DNA of 64,000 nt from PBB1 sp046154125 (lineage in GTDB: Bacteria; Pseudomonadota; Gammaproteobacteria; Burkholderiales; Burkholderiaceae_C): NCBI GenBank assembly GCA_046154125.1, contig JBJXEJ010000146.1, positions 19,302 to 83,301 of the forward strand. The letters are read 5' to 3'. Every line of letters starts with the position of its first letter. Position 1 is the first letter of the stretch. The translations under genes were made by a program, and so were the position numbers. This document shows, one piece after another, positions 41,609-51,163 of the stretch. Under the pieces are notes generated by a model. The model did no database searches and had not been told where the DNA came from. It saw only the letters and a program-made list of their open reading frames with translations.

Positions 41609-43189
41609 ATGGAAGAACTGCTTTCTCAACTGTCTGCGATCGCCAGAAGCATGTGGCGCTTCAGGTGGCCGTCCGTTCTGGTCGCCTGGTTGGTGGGGAT
41701 TGCCGGGACGGTGATTGCCTTCACCATTCCCGATCGCTACGAAGCCTCCTCTCGCGTTTACGTCGATACAGAGTCGATTTTGAAGCCATTGATGTCGGGT
41801 CTGGCGGTGCAGCCGAACGTTGATCAGCAGGTGGAAATGTTGAGTCGAACGCTGATCAGTCGTCCGAATGTCGAAAAATTGGTCCGCATGGCTGATCTCG
41901 ATCTCAAGAGTCAATCGAAATCCCAGCAAGATGCCTTGGTCACAGATTTGATGACAACGCTTCAGATCAAATCGGTTGGCCGAGACAATTTATACACACT
42001 CGCCTATCGGGACTCGGATGCTGCAAAGGCTCAGCGAGTTATTCAGTCATTTGTTTCTATTTTTATAGAATCCAGTCTTGGAGCATCCCGAAAAGATACC
42101 GATACCGCCAAGGTATTCATCAATGATCAAATAAAAGCATACGAAGGTAAACTTCTAGAGGCTGAGTCGCGATTGAAGGAATTCAGATTGCGTAACATTC
42201 AGGTTCAAATAGGTGAAGGCAAGGATTCGGTTGCCAGATTGAGTGAATTGAGTGATCTCCTTGATCGGGCCAAGCTGGAACTGCGAGAGGCCGAGCAGGC
42301 TCGCGATGCCAGTCGGCAGCAATTGAACAATGAAAAGGCACTGAGTGCTGGCGCATCTCCATTGAAATCCCTCTTGGAGGAGTCTGCGATCACGGTTGGA
42401 ACGCCTGAGATTGACGCTCGAATTGACGCGCAGAAGCGTAATCTGGATTCTTTGTTGCAGCGATTTACTGAACAGCATCCTGATGTTGTCGTTACGCGGA
42501 AATTGATCCGGGATCTGGAAGAGCAGAAAAAGAAGGAAGTGAAAGAGCTTCGGAAGGCTGCTGCGGCAAACCCCTCGATTCCATCCACCAATAATAATTT
42601 GGTTTATCAGGAACTGAATAAGATGATGGCAAATTCGGAGGTTCAGGTGGCCGCGCTCAAGGCCAGGGTGGCCGAGTATTCGTCGCGTTACAGCCAGGCA
42701 CGAGAAATGGTCAAGGTGGCACCGCAAATCGAGGCTGAAGCGGCTCAGCTCAATCGCGATTACGAAATCAACAAAAGAAACTACGAGGATCTCGTGAAGC
42801 GTCGGGAAGCCGCGTCGATGTCGGGAGATCTCGACTCTGCTGCGGGCGTCGCCGATTTCCGATTGATAGATCCTCCGCGTGTTTCGGCCAATCCGGTGTC
42901 ACCGAATCGACTGATCTTGTTGTCCTTGGCGATGCTTGCGGCCATTGCCGCCGGAACTCTGACCGCGTTTGCTGCCAGCCAGCTTCGACCGGTATTTCAC
43001 AGCCCGAGCGATTTGCGCTCGAAATTCGATTTCCCGCTTTTGGGGATGGTCTCGATGGTCTCCAACGACTCCGATCACAGGAGGGAGAGAGTCGACCGGT
43101 TCAAATTTGCAATCTCATCGGGTGGCTTGGTCGGTGTTTTCTTGGTCGGATTGATTGGCATGGCGCTGATCGCGGCCAGGCAAGGGTAA
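41609..43189 (+). CDS. XrtA-system chain-length determinant (Wzz-like)
   Basis: A 526-residue inner-membrane co-polymerase. An N-terminal membrane helix lies near residues 18-38 (FRWPSVLVAWLVGIAGTVIAF), then the Wzz domain (PDRYEASSRVYVDTESILKPL) and a long coiled coil (about residues 165-390). Membrane segments follow near residues 428-450 and 505-523. It works with the tyrosine kinase encoded four bases downstream. No good ribosome site is seen before the ATG. It matches the XrtA-associated chain-length family in length and order. Confidence 0.92.
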   Translation: MEELLSQLSAIARSMWRFRWPSVLVAWLVGIAGTVIAFTIPDRYEASSRVYVDTESILKPLMSGLAVQPNVDQQVEMLSRTLISRPNVEKLVRMADLDLKSQSKSQQDALVTDLMTTLQIKSVGRDNLYTLAYRDSDAAKAQRVIQSFVSIFIESSLGASRKDTDTAKVFINDQIKAYEGKLLEAESRLKEFRLRNIQVQIGEGKDSVARLSELSDLLDRAKLELREAEQARDASRQQLNNEKALSAGASPLKSLLEESAITVGTPEIDARIDAQKRNLDSLLQRFTEQHPDVVVTRKLIRDLEEQKKKEVKELRKAAAANPSIPSTNNNLVYQELNKMMANSEVQVAALKARVAEYSSRYSQAREMVKVAPQIEAEAAQLNRDYEINKRNYEDLVKRREAASMSGDLDSAAGVADFRLIDPPRVSANPVSPNRLILLSLAMLAAIAAGTLTAFAASQLRPVFHSPSDLRSKFDFPLLGMVSMVSNDSDHRRERVDRFKFAISSGGLVGVFLVGLIGMALIAARQG

Positions 43190-43193
43190 TTCG

Positions 43194-44135
43194 ATGGCCA
43201 GTCTCATTGAACAAGCAGCGCTGCGGTTGGAACAGTTGCGTCGTGCGGGTGTCTCGATTCCCGAGCGAGTGGTGCCGGAGGCTGCTTCGGCTGCAGCCGT
43301 GTCGGCGTCGAATCCCGCGCTGAAGGTTGAAACCGACTCCAGTCCGCAAGGCGCACCCAAGCAACTGCTGCCGGTGCAAACGTCGCAACATGTGACGCTC
43401 GACCTCGATATGTTGAGTGCCTCGGGCATCGTCACGCCGAACGCGCCGCGATCATTTCTGGCGGACCAGTTCCGCCTCATCAAGCGGCCACTCATCGCCA
43501 ATATCAAGGGTAAGGATGCCAGTGCCCTGAAGCATGGCAACCTGATCATGGTGACCAGTTCGCTGGCCGGTGAAGGAAAGAGTTTCAGTTCCGTCAATCT
43601 GGCGATGAGTATCGCCATGGAACTCGACAACACGGTCATGCTGGTCGACGCCGATGTGGCGCGGCCCTCGGTTCTGCGCATGCTGGGCCTGCCGCCCGGC
43701 CCAGGGCTCTTGGACTTGCTCGAAGGCAAGACCGACATGCACAGCGTCCTGTTGAAAACCAACATCGACAAGCTGACGATTCTTCCAAGTGGAACACCTC
43801 ATCCCAAGGCGACAGAACTGCTCGCCAGCGATGCAATGAGAGCGCTGCTTGACGACATGGCTCAGCGGTATCCCGATCGAATCATCATCTTCGATTCGCC
43901 GCCTTTGCTGCTGACGACGGAGTCGCGAGTCCTGGCGACGCAGATGGGGCAGGTCGTGATGGTTGTGCAGGCCGACAAGACTTTGCAGTCCGACGTGCAA
44001 CACGCACTCTCGACGATCAAGAACTGCTCGCACATCAATCTCGTGCTGAACAAGACGCGTGGAATGGCCGCTGGTGGATACGGCTACGGGTACGGTTACG
44101 GATACGGGGAACCCAGTGGCAAATCGGCAGCCTGA
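43194..44135 (+). CDS. XrtA-associated tyrosine autokinase
   Basis: A 313-residue BY-kinase. The N-terminal 80 residues are variable. The catalytic part has Walker A (SSLAGEGKSFSSVN), Walker A' (VMLVDADVARPSVLR) and Walker B (IIIFDSPPLLL). The C-terminus ends with five Tyr-Gly repeats (GGYGYG...), the likely autophosphorylation cluster that controls oligomerisation with the chain-length protein. The five Gly codons following Tyr use all four synonymous forms, so the repeat looks maintained at protein level. The next gene overlaps the end of this one. Confidence 0.93.
   Translation: MASLIEQAALRLEQLRRAGVSIPERVVPEAASAAAVSASNPALKVETDSSPQGAPKQLLPVQTSQHVTLDLDMLSASGIVTPNAPRSFLADQFRLIKRPLIANIKGKDASALKHGNLIMVTSSLAGEGKSFSSVNLAMSIAMELDNTVMLVDADVARPSVLRMLGLPPGPGLLDLLEGKTDMHSVLLKTNIDKLTILPSGTPHPKATELLASDAMRALLDDMAQRYPDRIIIFDSPPLLLTTESRVLATQMGQVVMVVQADKTLQSDVQHALSTIKNCSHINLVLNKTRGMAAGGYGYGYGYGYGEPSGKSAA
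44076..44108 (+). repeat. Tyr-Gly codon repeat at the tyrosine kinase C-terminus
   Basis: Five TAC-GGN codon pairs in a row (44079-44108), preceded by a further Gly codon. The Tyr codon is always TAC but the Gly codons are GGC, GGG, GGT, GGA and GGG. It encodes the Tyr-rich tail of the autokinase. Confidence 0.9.
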
Positions 44136-45753
44136 TGTCCTGGCTGTTCGCGAACGGAGCCGTTCCATAACTCGGGTGCTGTACCGCTGCGTTCGCGGCT
44201 TGAAGATCTTTCCGCTGGTCGCTGCATCGCTGGGCGTGCTTGGCATTGGTGCCAGGGCCCAGGAGATGGCTGTTCAAGACCCCGCGACTCAGTCGACGGC
44301 TGGTACGGCGGCCACGTCGCGTGCTGGTTGGTCGTTGACTCCCTCGCTCAGCATCCGGGAAACCTTGACCAGCAACGTGCGGCTGAGTTCCAGCAACCCG
44401 CGCTCCGATCTCGTCACTGAAGTCACCCCCCAGCTGAAGCTGAGCAGCAACGTGGGCCGTCTGAAAGGATCCTTGGACTATTCGCTGCATGGGCTCCTGT
44501 ACGCGAGTGAATCGTCATTCAATGACGTGCAGCAGGCGCTCAGCGCGCAAGGCACGCTGGAAGCCATCGAGAAATGGGCCTATGTCGATGCGAATGCCAG
44601 CGTCTCGCAGCAAAGCGTATCTGCTTTCGGGACAAGGTCGTCCGACAGCGCACTGATCAACTCCAACCGAACCGAGGTGTCTTCCTTTCAGGTGTCACCC
44701 TATGTGCGTGGCCGCCTGGCCGGTCTTGCAAACTATGAAGCCCGGTGGCGAGCTGCGTCGACGAGCGGCCAAGGTTCCACGGCCGATTCCAGCAGCGAAG
44801 AAACCTCGTTGCGTGTCAGTTCGGATGCCAGCTCCCTCAGGCGTCTGGGCTGGTCGGCTGATTACTCGCAGCAGACATCGAAATTCGGCAGCAGAGAAAG
44901 CCGCACGATGGAGCGCATGAGCGGCACACTGTTTTTTTCCGCGACGCCGGATCTGCGGCTGTTGGCACGTGGCGGCAGCGAAAACAACGACCTCGCGTCC
45001 TTGAACAACAAGCAGTACACCACCTGGGGTTTGGGGGGCGTCTGGAAGCCGACTGACCGAACCACCCTGGACGCGAACTACGATCATCGATTCTTCGGTA
45101 ACGGGTACAACGTGCGCTTCGAGCACCGCACGCCTCGTACGGTCTGGTCGTTCGCGACGGCTCAGGACGTGAACACGTCTTCGCTGAGCGGTGGCGCAGG
45201 CAACCCGCGCACGGTCTTCGATCTGCTCTTCACGCAGTTCGCGTCGATCGCCCCGGACCCGGTTCAGCGTACGGCGTTGGTCGACGCCTTCCTGCAGAAC
45301 AACGGGCTGACCCGTGCGACCCTGGCATCGGGTGGCTTTCTGTCATCGACCGCGTCGATCGAGCGCAGCAAGACGTTTTCCGTCGCATTGCTGGGCTTGC
45401 GCAGCACCCTACTGTTTTCTGCGTACACCAATGACTCGCGCGCGGTGGATCCAGCGGCTGCCGGGGCCGGAGACCTGGCGAACGGAAACGTGCTGCATCA
45501 GCGCGGCCTGAGCCTCACCGCGTCGCAACGTCTCACGCCGCAGTCGTCACTCAGTCTCGGTTTCTCCCTCAACAAGACCCGCGGTGACGTGGGCAATCGC
45601 AGCACCGAACTGCGATCGTTGAGCACCACGTGGACCAACCAACTGAGTCGGGACGTCGATCTTTCCCTGACAGCCCGCCGTGCGTTGTTCGACAGCTCGG
45701 CCGATCCGTACAACGAGAGTGCGCTCGTGGCCAATCTCAGAGTGAAATTCTGA
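44116..45753 (+). CDS. XrtA-system outer-membrane beta-barrel protein
   Basis: A protein of about 545 residues of the PEP-CTERM-associated outer-membrane family (TIGR03016 type). A hydrophobic signal (LKIFPLVAASLGVLGIGARAQ) precedes a mature part rich in alternating beta strands (SLTPSLSIRETLTSNVRLSS, DYSLHGLLYAS, and many more) ending in Phe (LVANLRVKF), as expected for a barrel. It may help secrete the polymer across the outer membrane. The start is uncertain: GTG 44116 has GGGGA five bases upstream and overlaps the kinase by 20 bases, while GTG 44176 would give a shorter signal peptide. Confidence 0.85.
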   Translation: MANRQPDVLAVRERSRSITRVLYRCVRGLKIFPLVAASLGVLGIGARAQEMAVQDPATQSTAGTAATSRAGWSLTPSLSIRETLTSNVRLSSSNPRSDLVTEVTPQLKLSSNVGRLKGSLDYSLHGLLYASESSFNDVQQALSAQGTLEAIEKWAYVDANASVSQQSVSAFGTRSSDSALINSNRTEVSSFQVSPYVRGRLAGLANYEARWRAASTSGQGSTADSSSEETSLRVSSDASSLRRLGWSADYSQQTSKFGSRESRTMERMSGTLFFSATPDLRLLARGGSENNDLASLNNKQYTTWGLGGVWKPTDRTTLDANYDHRFFGNGYNVRFEHRTPRTVWSFATAQDVNTSSLSGGAGNPRTVFDLLFTQFASIAPDPVQRTALVDAFLQNNGLTRATLASGGFLSSTASIERSKTFSVALLGLRSTLLFSAYTNDSRAVDPAAAGAGDLANGNVLHQRGLSLTASQRLTPQSSLSLGFSLNKTRGDVGNRSTELRSLSTTWTNQLSRDVDLSLTARRALFDSSADPYNESALVANLRVKF

Positions 45754-45755
45754 TC

Positions 45756-46862
45756 ATGTACGAAGCTTTCTACGGGTTGACCAGCAAACCCTTCCAGCTC
45801 AACCCCGACCCCAGCTTCTATTTCGGGAGCAAGCAGCACAGCCGTGCCAAGGCATACCTCGAATATGGCGTGTCCCGCCACGAAGGATTTGTCGTCATCA
45901 CCGGAGAAATTGGCGCGGGGAAGACCACGATCCTGCGTACGCTGATCGACAGCCTGCATGGAAGCGACGTCGTGATCGGCCACCTGGTCACCACTCAACT
46001 GGGTGCCGAAGACACGCTGCGAATGGTCGGTGCGGCGTTCGGCTTCCATGTCAAGGACGTGTCCAAGGCCGAGTTGCTGATCACACTGGAGGCTTTCCTC
46101 GTGGGTCAGACCAGCCAGGGAAAGCGCTGTTTGCTGATCGTCGATGAAGCCCAGAATCTGACCCCGCAGGCCGTCGAGGAACTGCGCATGCTGTCGAATT
46201 TCCAGTTCGGAAATCAGGCGCTGCTGCAAAGTTTCATGGTCGGTCAGCCGGAGTTTCGCGAGATTCTCCAGCGCCCCGAGATGGAGCAGTTCAGGCAACG
46301 TGTCGCGGCCACATGTCATATCGGGCCACTCGATGCCGAAGAGACCCAGCGCTATATCGAGCATCGGTTGGCGTGCGCTGGCTCCCAAGGCAAGCCCAGC
46401 TTCGAGCCTGCTGCGTTCGAGGCGATCTACAAGGCCACCCAAGGTATTCCGCGACGAATCAATTCACTCTGTGACCGGCTGCTTCTGCTGGGTTTCCTGT
46501 CGGAGAAAACGCATCTCTGTCGCGCTGACGTCGATGAGGTCGTGACCGAGACAGCCGAAGAGACGTCGATTCCACCGAAGCAGCACTCCGCTGCGGTCGC
46601 GGCTGCAATGTCGCCAGCGGTGGTACCGGACGATCTGCCCGACATCGATCTGTCCAGAATGAGTCTCCCTTCCGACGCGTCCGAGGCGATGTCGGGGCAA
46701 CTTGCCACGCTCGTCGCGGAGCAGCGACTTGACCAATTGCAGCGCTTGGAAAGAAGCATCCTCAGGCTGGAGCGCCAGAACGTCCAGATCCTGGGCTTGC
46801 TGCAAAAACTGGTCGGATCGGTGAGCGCGGCCCGAACGACTACAGGTGAACGCACGCAATGA
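45756..46862 (+). CDS. XrtA-associated ATPase (ExeA-like)
   Basis: A 368-residue AAA ATPase like ExeA of type II secretion. It starts MYEAFYGLTSKPFQLNPDPS and has Walker A GEIGAGKTT (about residue 50), Walker B CLLIVDEAQNL and a GIPRRINSLCDRLLL sensor-like segment. An acidic linker and a C-terminal coiled coil (about residues 325-355) follow. It may energise assembly of the export apparatus, but the role is not established. wecB overlaps by four bases. Confidence 0.92.
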   Translation: MYEAFYGLTSKPFQLNPDPSFYFGSKQHSRAKAYLEYGVSRHEGFVVITGEIGAGKTTILRTLIDSLHGSDVVIGHLVTTQLGAEDTLRMVGAAFGFHVKDVSKAELLITLEAFLVGQTSQGKRCLLIVDEAQNLTPQAVEELRMLSNFQFGNQALLQSFMVGQPEFREILQRPEMEQFRQRVAATCHIGPLDAEETQRYIEHRLACAGSQGKPSFEPAAFEAIYKATQGIPRRINSLCDRLLLLGFLSEKTHLCRADVDEVVTETAEETSIPPKQHSAAVAAAMSPAVVPDDLPDIDLSRMSLPSDASEAMSGQLATLVAEQRLDQLQRLERSILRLERQNVQILGLLQKLVGSVSAARTTTGERTQ

Positions 46863-48019
46863 ATGAATTGACCCGATCCGGCTTGGGGCCGGTGATGTGC
46901 ATCGTCGGTGCGCGTCCCAATTTCATGAAGATGGCGCCGATCCTGCGCGCGCTGGCAAATCACGTTCCACCGCTGCCCGCGCTGCTGGTTCACACGGGGC
47001 AGCACTATGACCAGGACATGAGCGGTCGGTTGTTCACAGATCTGGGCCTGCCTGTCCCCGACATCAACCTCGACGTCGGTTCGGGCAGTCACGCGGTTCA
47101 GACTGCCGAGGTCATGCGGCGTTTCGAGCCCGTGCTGGATGCGCATCGGCCTTCCTGCGTGGTGGTGGTGGGTGATGTGAATTCGACACTGGCGTGCACA
47201 CTGGTCGCGGTCAAGAAAGGCGTGCCTGTTGCCCACGTCGAAGCAGGGCTGCGCAGCTACGACCGACAGATGCCGGAAGAGATCAACCGGGTGGTCACGG
47301 ATCAGATCGCCGATCGCCTCTACACGACCGAGCGCAGTGCTGAAGGCAATCTGCTGTCCGAAGGCGTTTCGGCCGAACGGGTGATCTTTTGCGGCAACGT
47401 GATGATCGACTCGCTGATGGCCAATCGAAAGCATGCGCGAAGTGCCGCCGATACCTTGCGTGCGCACGACATCGATCCCGCGGTTCTCGATCACCCCAAG
47501 GGCTACGGCGTCGTGACCTTGCACCGACCATCGAATGTCGACGATCCGGAGACGCTGCGTCTGTTGCTCGGCACGCTGGGACAGGTTGCACATGACCTGC
47601 CGCTTGTTTTCGCCATGCATCCGCGCACACGCAGCAACATCGAGAAGTTCGAACTCGGCGATCTCGTCGATCCCAGGCGATTCGTGCTGCTGCCACCGCA
47701 GGGCTATCTCGAAATGCTCGGCCTGATGTCCGCTTCCACGTTGGTGCTGACCGATTCTGGTGGCTTGCAGGAAGAAACCACCGCGCTCGGCGTGCCGTGT
47801 CTGACGCTGCGAGCCAATACCGAACGTCCGATCACCATCGAGCAGGGGACCAACACCCTGGTCGGCACTGACGTGCAGGCGATCCTGCGAGGTGTGGCCG
47901 AGATCCTGAACGGACAAGGCAAACGCGGACGGGTCCCCGAATTGTGGGACGGCCATGCAGCCGATCGCATCGCCAGCGATCTCTGGCGATGGCTGAGCCC
48001 GTCGGTCGCGAGTCGGTGA
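46859..48019 (+). CDS. wecB: UDP-N-acetylglucosamine 2-epimerase
   Basis: A 386-residue non-hydrolysing UDP-GlcNAc 2-epimerase that makes UDP-ManNAc. Motifs include VGARPNFMKMAPILRAL, LVHTGQHYDQDMSG, VAHVEAGLRSYDRQMPEEINR, VTLHRPSNVD and LTDSGGLQEETTALG. It supplies ManNAc-type donor for the locus 2 polymer. It overlaps the ATPase by ATGA and the deacetylase by one base (TGATG). Confidence 0.95.
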   Translation: MNELTRSGLGPVMCIVGARPNFMKMAPILRALANHVPPLPALLVHTGQHYDQDMSGRLFTDLGLPVPDINLDVGSGSHAVQTAEVMRRFEPVLDAHRPSCVVVVGDVNSTLACTLVAVKKGVPVAHVEAGLRSYDRQMPEEINRVVTDQIADRLYTTERSAEGNLLSEGVSAERVIFCGNVMIDSLMANRKHARSAADTLRAHDIDPAVLDHPKGYGVVTLHRPSNVDDPETLRLLLGTLGQVAHDLPLVFAMHPRTRSNIEKFELGDLVDPRRFVLLPPQGYLEMLGLMSASTLVLTDSGGLQEETTALGVPCLTLRANTERPITIEQGTNTLVGTDVQAILRGVAEILNGQGKRGRVPELWDGHAADRIASDLWRWLSPSVASR

Positions 48020-48927
48020 TGCAGCCGCCCGCCGCGAGTCGGGATGCTCCCATCAGCAACGCCCTGACGATCGACGTCGAGGACTATTTCCAGGTTTCCG
48101 CCTTTGCTCCTTACATCGCCAGGAGCGATTGGGATCGCCTGGAATGCCGGGTCGAACGCAACGTCGATCGCATTCTTTTGATGCTGGATCGCCACCAGAC
48201 CCGGGCCACGTTCTTCACCCTGGGCTGGATAGCCGAGCGCTACCCCCGACTGATTCGCCAGATTGCGGACCAAGGTCACGAAGTCGCCAGCCACGGCTAC
48301 GGTCACCAACGCGCGACGGAACTCGTTGAGGCAGACTTCAAGTCAGACGTTGAGCGAGCCAAGCACGTTCTCGAGGATGTTTGCGGTGCACCCGTCACCG
48401 GGTATCGGGCACCGAGCTTTTCCATCGGTACCGGCAACCTCTGGGCGTTCGATTGCCTGGCACGCGCGGGTTACCGCTACAGCTCCAGCATCTATCCGAT
48501 CCAGCACGACCACTACGGCATGCCCGACGCGCCGCGTTTCGCGCACCGAGTCAACGACACCTTGATGGAAATCCCGATCACCACCTTGCGCCTGTTCGGC
48601 CGCAACCTGCCTGCCAGCGGCGGCGGGTATTTCAGGTTGCTGCCGTATGCCGTGTCCCGCTGGATGCTGAGGCAGGTTCACGCCCGAGATGGGGAATCCG
48701 CGATCTTCTACTTCCACCCGTGGGAAATCGACAGCAACCAGCCTCGCATCGCAGGCATCGACAGCAAGACGCGGTTTCGACACTACGTGAACATCGACCG
48801 CATGGAGCAGCGTCTGGATCGTCTGCTGAGCGATTTCAGGTGGGGTCGGATGGATCACATCTTTCTGAATCGCGTTGCCCCGCTCGCAGGCAGCCAGCCC
48901 TCTGTGTCGCACCCGTGCCAAGCGTAA
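48019..48927 (+). CDS. XrtA-system polysaccharide deacetylase
   Basis: A 302-residue NodB-type carbohydrate esterase of the XrtA-associated family with a C-terminal DUF3473-like part. Motifs: LTIDVEDYFQV (metal and base Asp, residues 18-22), RATFFTLGWIAERYP, GHEVASHGYGH (metal His) and GYRAPSFSIG. The C-terminal block contains FYFHPWEID and RFRHYVNIDRME. It would remove N-acetyl groups from the polymer or its precursor. ATG 48019 shares one base with the wecB stop; an in-frame ATG at 47989 lies within wecB and is less likely. Confidence 0.92.
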   Translation: MQPPAASRDAPISNALTIDVEDYFQVSAFAPYIARSDWDRLECRVERNVDRILLMLDRHQTRATFFTLGWIAERYPRLIRQIADQGHEVASHGYGHQRATELVEADFKSDVERAKHVLEDVCGAPVTGYRAPSFSIGTGNLWAFDCLARAGYRYSSSIYPIQHDHYGMPDAPRFAHRVNDTLMEIPITTLRLFGRNLPASGGGYFRLLPYAVSRWMLRQVHARDGESAIFYFHPWEIDSNQPRIAGIDSKTRFRHYVNIDRMEQRLDRLLSDFRWGRMDHIFLNRVAPLAGSQPSVSHPCQA

Positions 48928-49952
48928 AGAGTCTTTCCCTGCACGATTCCGAGACCGCGATGCGGTGGGATCGCTTCGTGCTGTCCTGTCCGACCGCGAC
49001 CTTCTTTCATCGTGCAGGCTGGCAGCAGATCATGGCGACGGTCTTTCGTCACGACACCTACTTTCTGTATTCGGAAACCGACGGTGCAATCGACGGTGTG
49101 CTGCCGCTGGCGCACGTCAAGTCGATGCTGTTCGGCAACTCGTTGGTCAGCCTGCCGTTCGCGGTCTACGGCGGTGTGGCGGCCACCAATGCGACGGCGG
49201 CGAGCGCCCTGGAATCCGAGGCTCAGCGAATCGCGCAGCAATTGGGCGTCGATCACCTCGAGTTGCGACACGTCGATGCCCGACACGACGACTGGCCCAA
49301 GCAGGATCTCTACGTCACGTTTCGCAAGGCCATCCAGCCCGACGACGAGGCCAACATGCTTGCGATTCCTCGCAAGCAGCGGGCGATGGTGCGCAAGGGC
49401 ATCAAGAATGAACTGCGCAGCGACATCGATCCCGGCATCGATCGATTCTTCGCGCTCTATGCCGACAACGTGCATCGCCACGGAACCCCTGCGCTTCCCA
49501 GGAAATACTTCCAGGCCTTGCGTGACCAGTTCGGCGCGGACTGCGACGTGCTGACCATCAGCGCTCCCGACGGCCGACCCTTGAGCACGGTCCTGAGCTT
49601 CTACTTTCGCGACGAAGTCCTCCCGTACTACGCCGGTGACGATGAATCTGCGCGAGACCTCGCCGCGAACGACTTCAAGTACTGGGAGCTGATGCGGATG
49701 TCGTGCGCGCGGGGGATCAAGGTCTTCGACTATGGCCGCAGCAAGCAGGGTACGGGTTCGTATTCGTTCAAGAAGAACTGGGGCTTCGAGCCCTCGCCCC
49801 TGCATTACGAATATCGCCTCTACAAGCGCGATGCGGTGCCGCAGAACAACCCGGCCAATGCCAAGTTTCGTCTGATGATCGAAGCGTGGCGGCGCATGCC
49901 GATCGGCCTGGCGAACTGGCTCGGTCCCTTCGTCGTCCGCAATCTCGGGTAG
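48915..49952 (+). CDS. FemAB-like protein of the XrtA system
   Basis: A 345-residue GNAT-fold protein of the XrtA-associated FemAB family (TIGR03019 type). It has TATFFHRAGWQQIMATVF, RKQRAMVRKGIKNEL, LSTVLSFYFRDEVLPYYAG and FDYGRSKQGTGSYSFKKNWGFEP. FemAB relatives transfer aminoacyl groups to peptidoglycan; here an aminoacyl or acyl transfer to polymer is possible, but the function is unknown. The start GTG 48915 gives the family N terminus and overlaps the deacetylase by 13 bases. Confidence 0.88.
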   Translation: MPSVKSLSLHDSETAMRWDRFVLSCPTATFFHRAGWQQIMATVFRHDTYFLYSETDGAIDGVLPLAHVKSMLFGNSLVSLPFAVYGGVAATNATAASALESEAQRIAQQLGVDHLELRHVDARHDDWPKQDLYVTFRKAIQPDDEANMLAIPRKQRAMVRKGIKNELRSDIDPGIDRFFALYADNVHRHGTPALPRKYFQALRDQFGADCDVLTISAPDGRPLSTVLSFYFRDEVLPYYAGDDESARDLAANDFKYWELMRMSCARGIKVFDYGRSKQGTGSYSFKKNWGFEPSPLHYEYRLYKRDAVPQNNPANAKFRLMIEAWRRMPIGLANWLGPFVVRNLG

Positions 49953-49957
49953 TCGGC

Positions 49958-51163
49958 GTGGCCAATCTGCTGTATCTGGTTCACCGACTGCCGTATCCAC
50001 CGAACAAGGGTGACAAGGTACGGTCGTATCACCTGCTGAAGCACCTTCTGGCGAATCACCGCGTGTTTCTCGGGACGTTCGTGGACGATCCCGCCGACGT
50101 GCAGCACATCGATACCTTGCGCGCGATGTGTGCCGGTCTGCATGTGGCACGCCTGCAGCCCCGTCTTGCCAAGCTGCGCAGCCTGCGGGGTCTTTTCGAC
50201 GGCGAGGCGCTCACGCTTCGCTACTACCGCGACACCGGATTGGCCGACTGGGTTGCCCGCACAGTGCGCGAAAACGGAATCCGAACGGCGGTGGTCTTCT
50301 CGTCGTCGATGGCGCAGTACGTCGAGCACCTGCCGGACATGCGCATGCTGGTCGATTTCGTCGATGTCGACTCCGCCAAGTGGTCCGATTACGCGTTGGC
50401 ACATCGGGGTGCCTTGTCATGGCTCTATCGCCGCGAGGGCACCCGCCTTCTGGCCTACGAACGACAGGTCGCCGCGCGAGCCGACGCCTCGTTCTTTGTC
50501 ACCGAAAGCGAGACGGCGCTCTTTCGCAGCCTGGCACCGGAGTGCGCGGACGACGTCGAGGTGATGTGCAACGGTGTCGATGCCGACTTCTTCGCCCCGG
50601 ACCCTCAGCGGGCCTGCCCGTATGCCGATGGCGAGATCGCACTCGTGTTCACGGGGGCGATGGACTACTGGCCGAACGTCGATGCGGTCACCTGGTTTGC
50701 GCGCGAAGCCTACCCACAGCTGCGCCGCGCCTGGCCCGCCTTGCGGTTCCACATTGTCGGTCGGAGCCCCACGGCTGAGGTACTCGCATTGCATGGGGAT
50801 GGCATCAATGTCACCGGCACCGTGGAAGACGTGCGCCCCTACCTTCAGCATGCCGCAGCGGTTGTCGCGCCATTGCGCCTCGCACGAGGCATCCAGAACA
50901 AGGTGCTCGAGGCCATGGCCATGGCACGGCCGGTCGTGGCCTCGCAGTCGTGTGCATCGGCCATTCATGCGGCGCTTGGCATCGAACTGCTCGCCGCCGC
51001 GGAAGCGGCTGGATTCGTTGAACAGGTATCTGCCTTGCTCCTTGCTCCGCAACAAGCACGAGACATCGGCGCTGCAGCGCGCCAATGCGTGATGCGCAGC
51101 TACAGCTGGCAGTCTCATCTGTCCGGAATCGAGAAGCACATTGCCGCCGAGGTCGTCGCATGA
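49958..51163 (+). CDS. XrtA-system glycosyltransferase (TIGR03087 type)
   Basis: A 401-residue GT-B glycosyltransferase. It opens LLYLVHRLPYPPNKGDKVRSYHLLKHL, typical of this XrtA-linked family, followed by VVFSSSMAQYVEHL, VDFVDVDSAKW and CNGVDADFFAP. The nucleotide-binding part has LVFTGAMDYWPNVDAVTWFA and GIQNKVLEAMAMARPVVAS. The start GTG 49958 lies five bases after the FemAB stop. It overlaps xrtA by four bases (ATGA). It probably adds a sugar to the lipid-linked unit. Confidence 0.9.
   Translation: MANLLYLVHRLPYPPNKGDKVRSYHLLKHLLANHRVFLGTFVDDPADVQHIDTLRAMCAGLHVARLQPRLAKLRSLRGLFDGEALTLRYYRDTGLADWVARTVRENGIRTAVVFSSSMAQYVEHLPDMRMLVDFVDVDSAKWSDYALAHRGALSWLYRREGTRLLAYERQVAARADASFFVTESETALFRSLAPECADDVEVMCNGVDADFFAPDPQRACPYADGEIALVFTGAMDYWPNVDAVTWFAREAYPQLRRAWPALRFHIVGRSPTAEVLALHGDGINVTGTVEDVRPYLQHAAAVVAPLRLARGIQNKVLEAMAMARPVVASQSCASAIHAALGIELLAAAEAAGFVEQVSALLLAPQQARDIGAAARQCVMRSYSWQSHLSGIEKHIAAEVVA

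Noticed and set aside
44076..44108. Short tandem repeat considered as a possible CRISPR-like or slippage tract
   Set aside because: It is in frame, encodes a Tyr-Gly tail expected for BY-kinases, and has no spacers.
46427..47956. A 509-codon minus-strand frame
   Set aside because: It is antisense to the XrtA ATPase and wecB and has a His/Gln/Arg-rich shadow composition.
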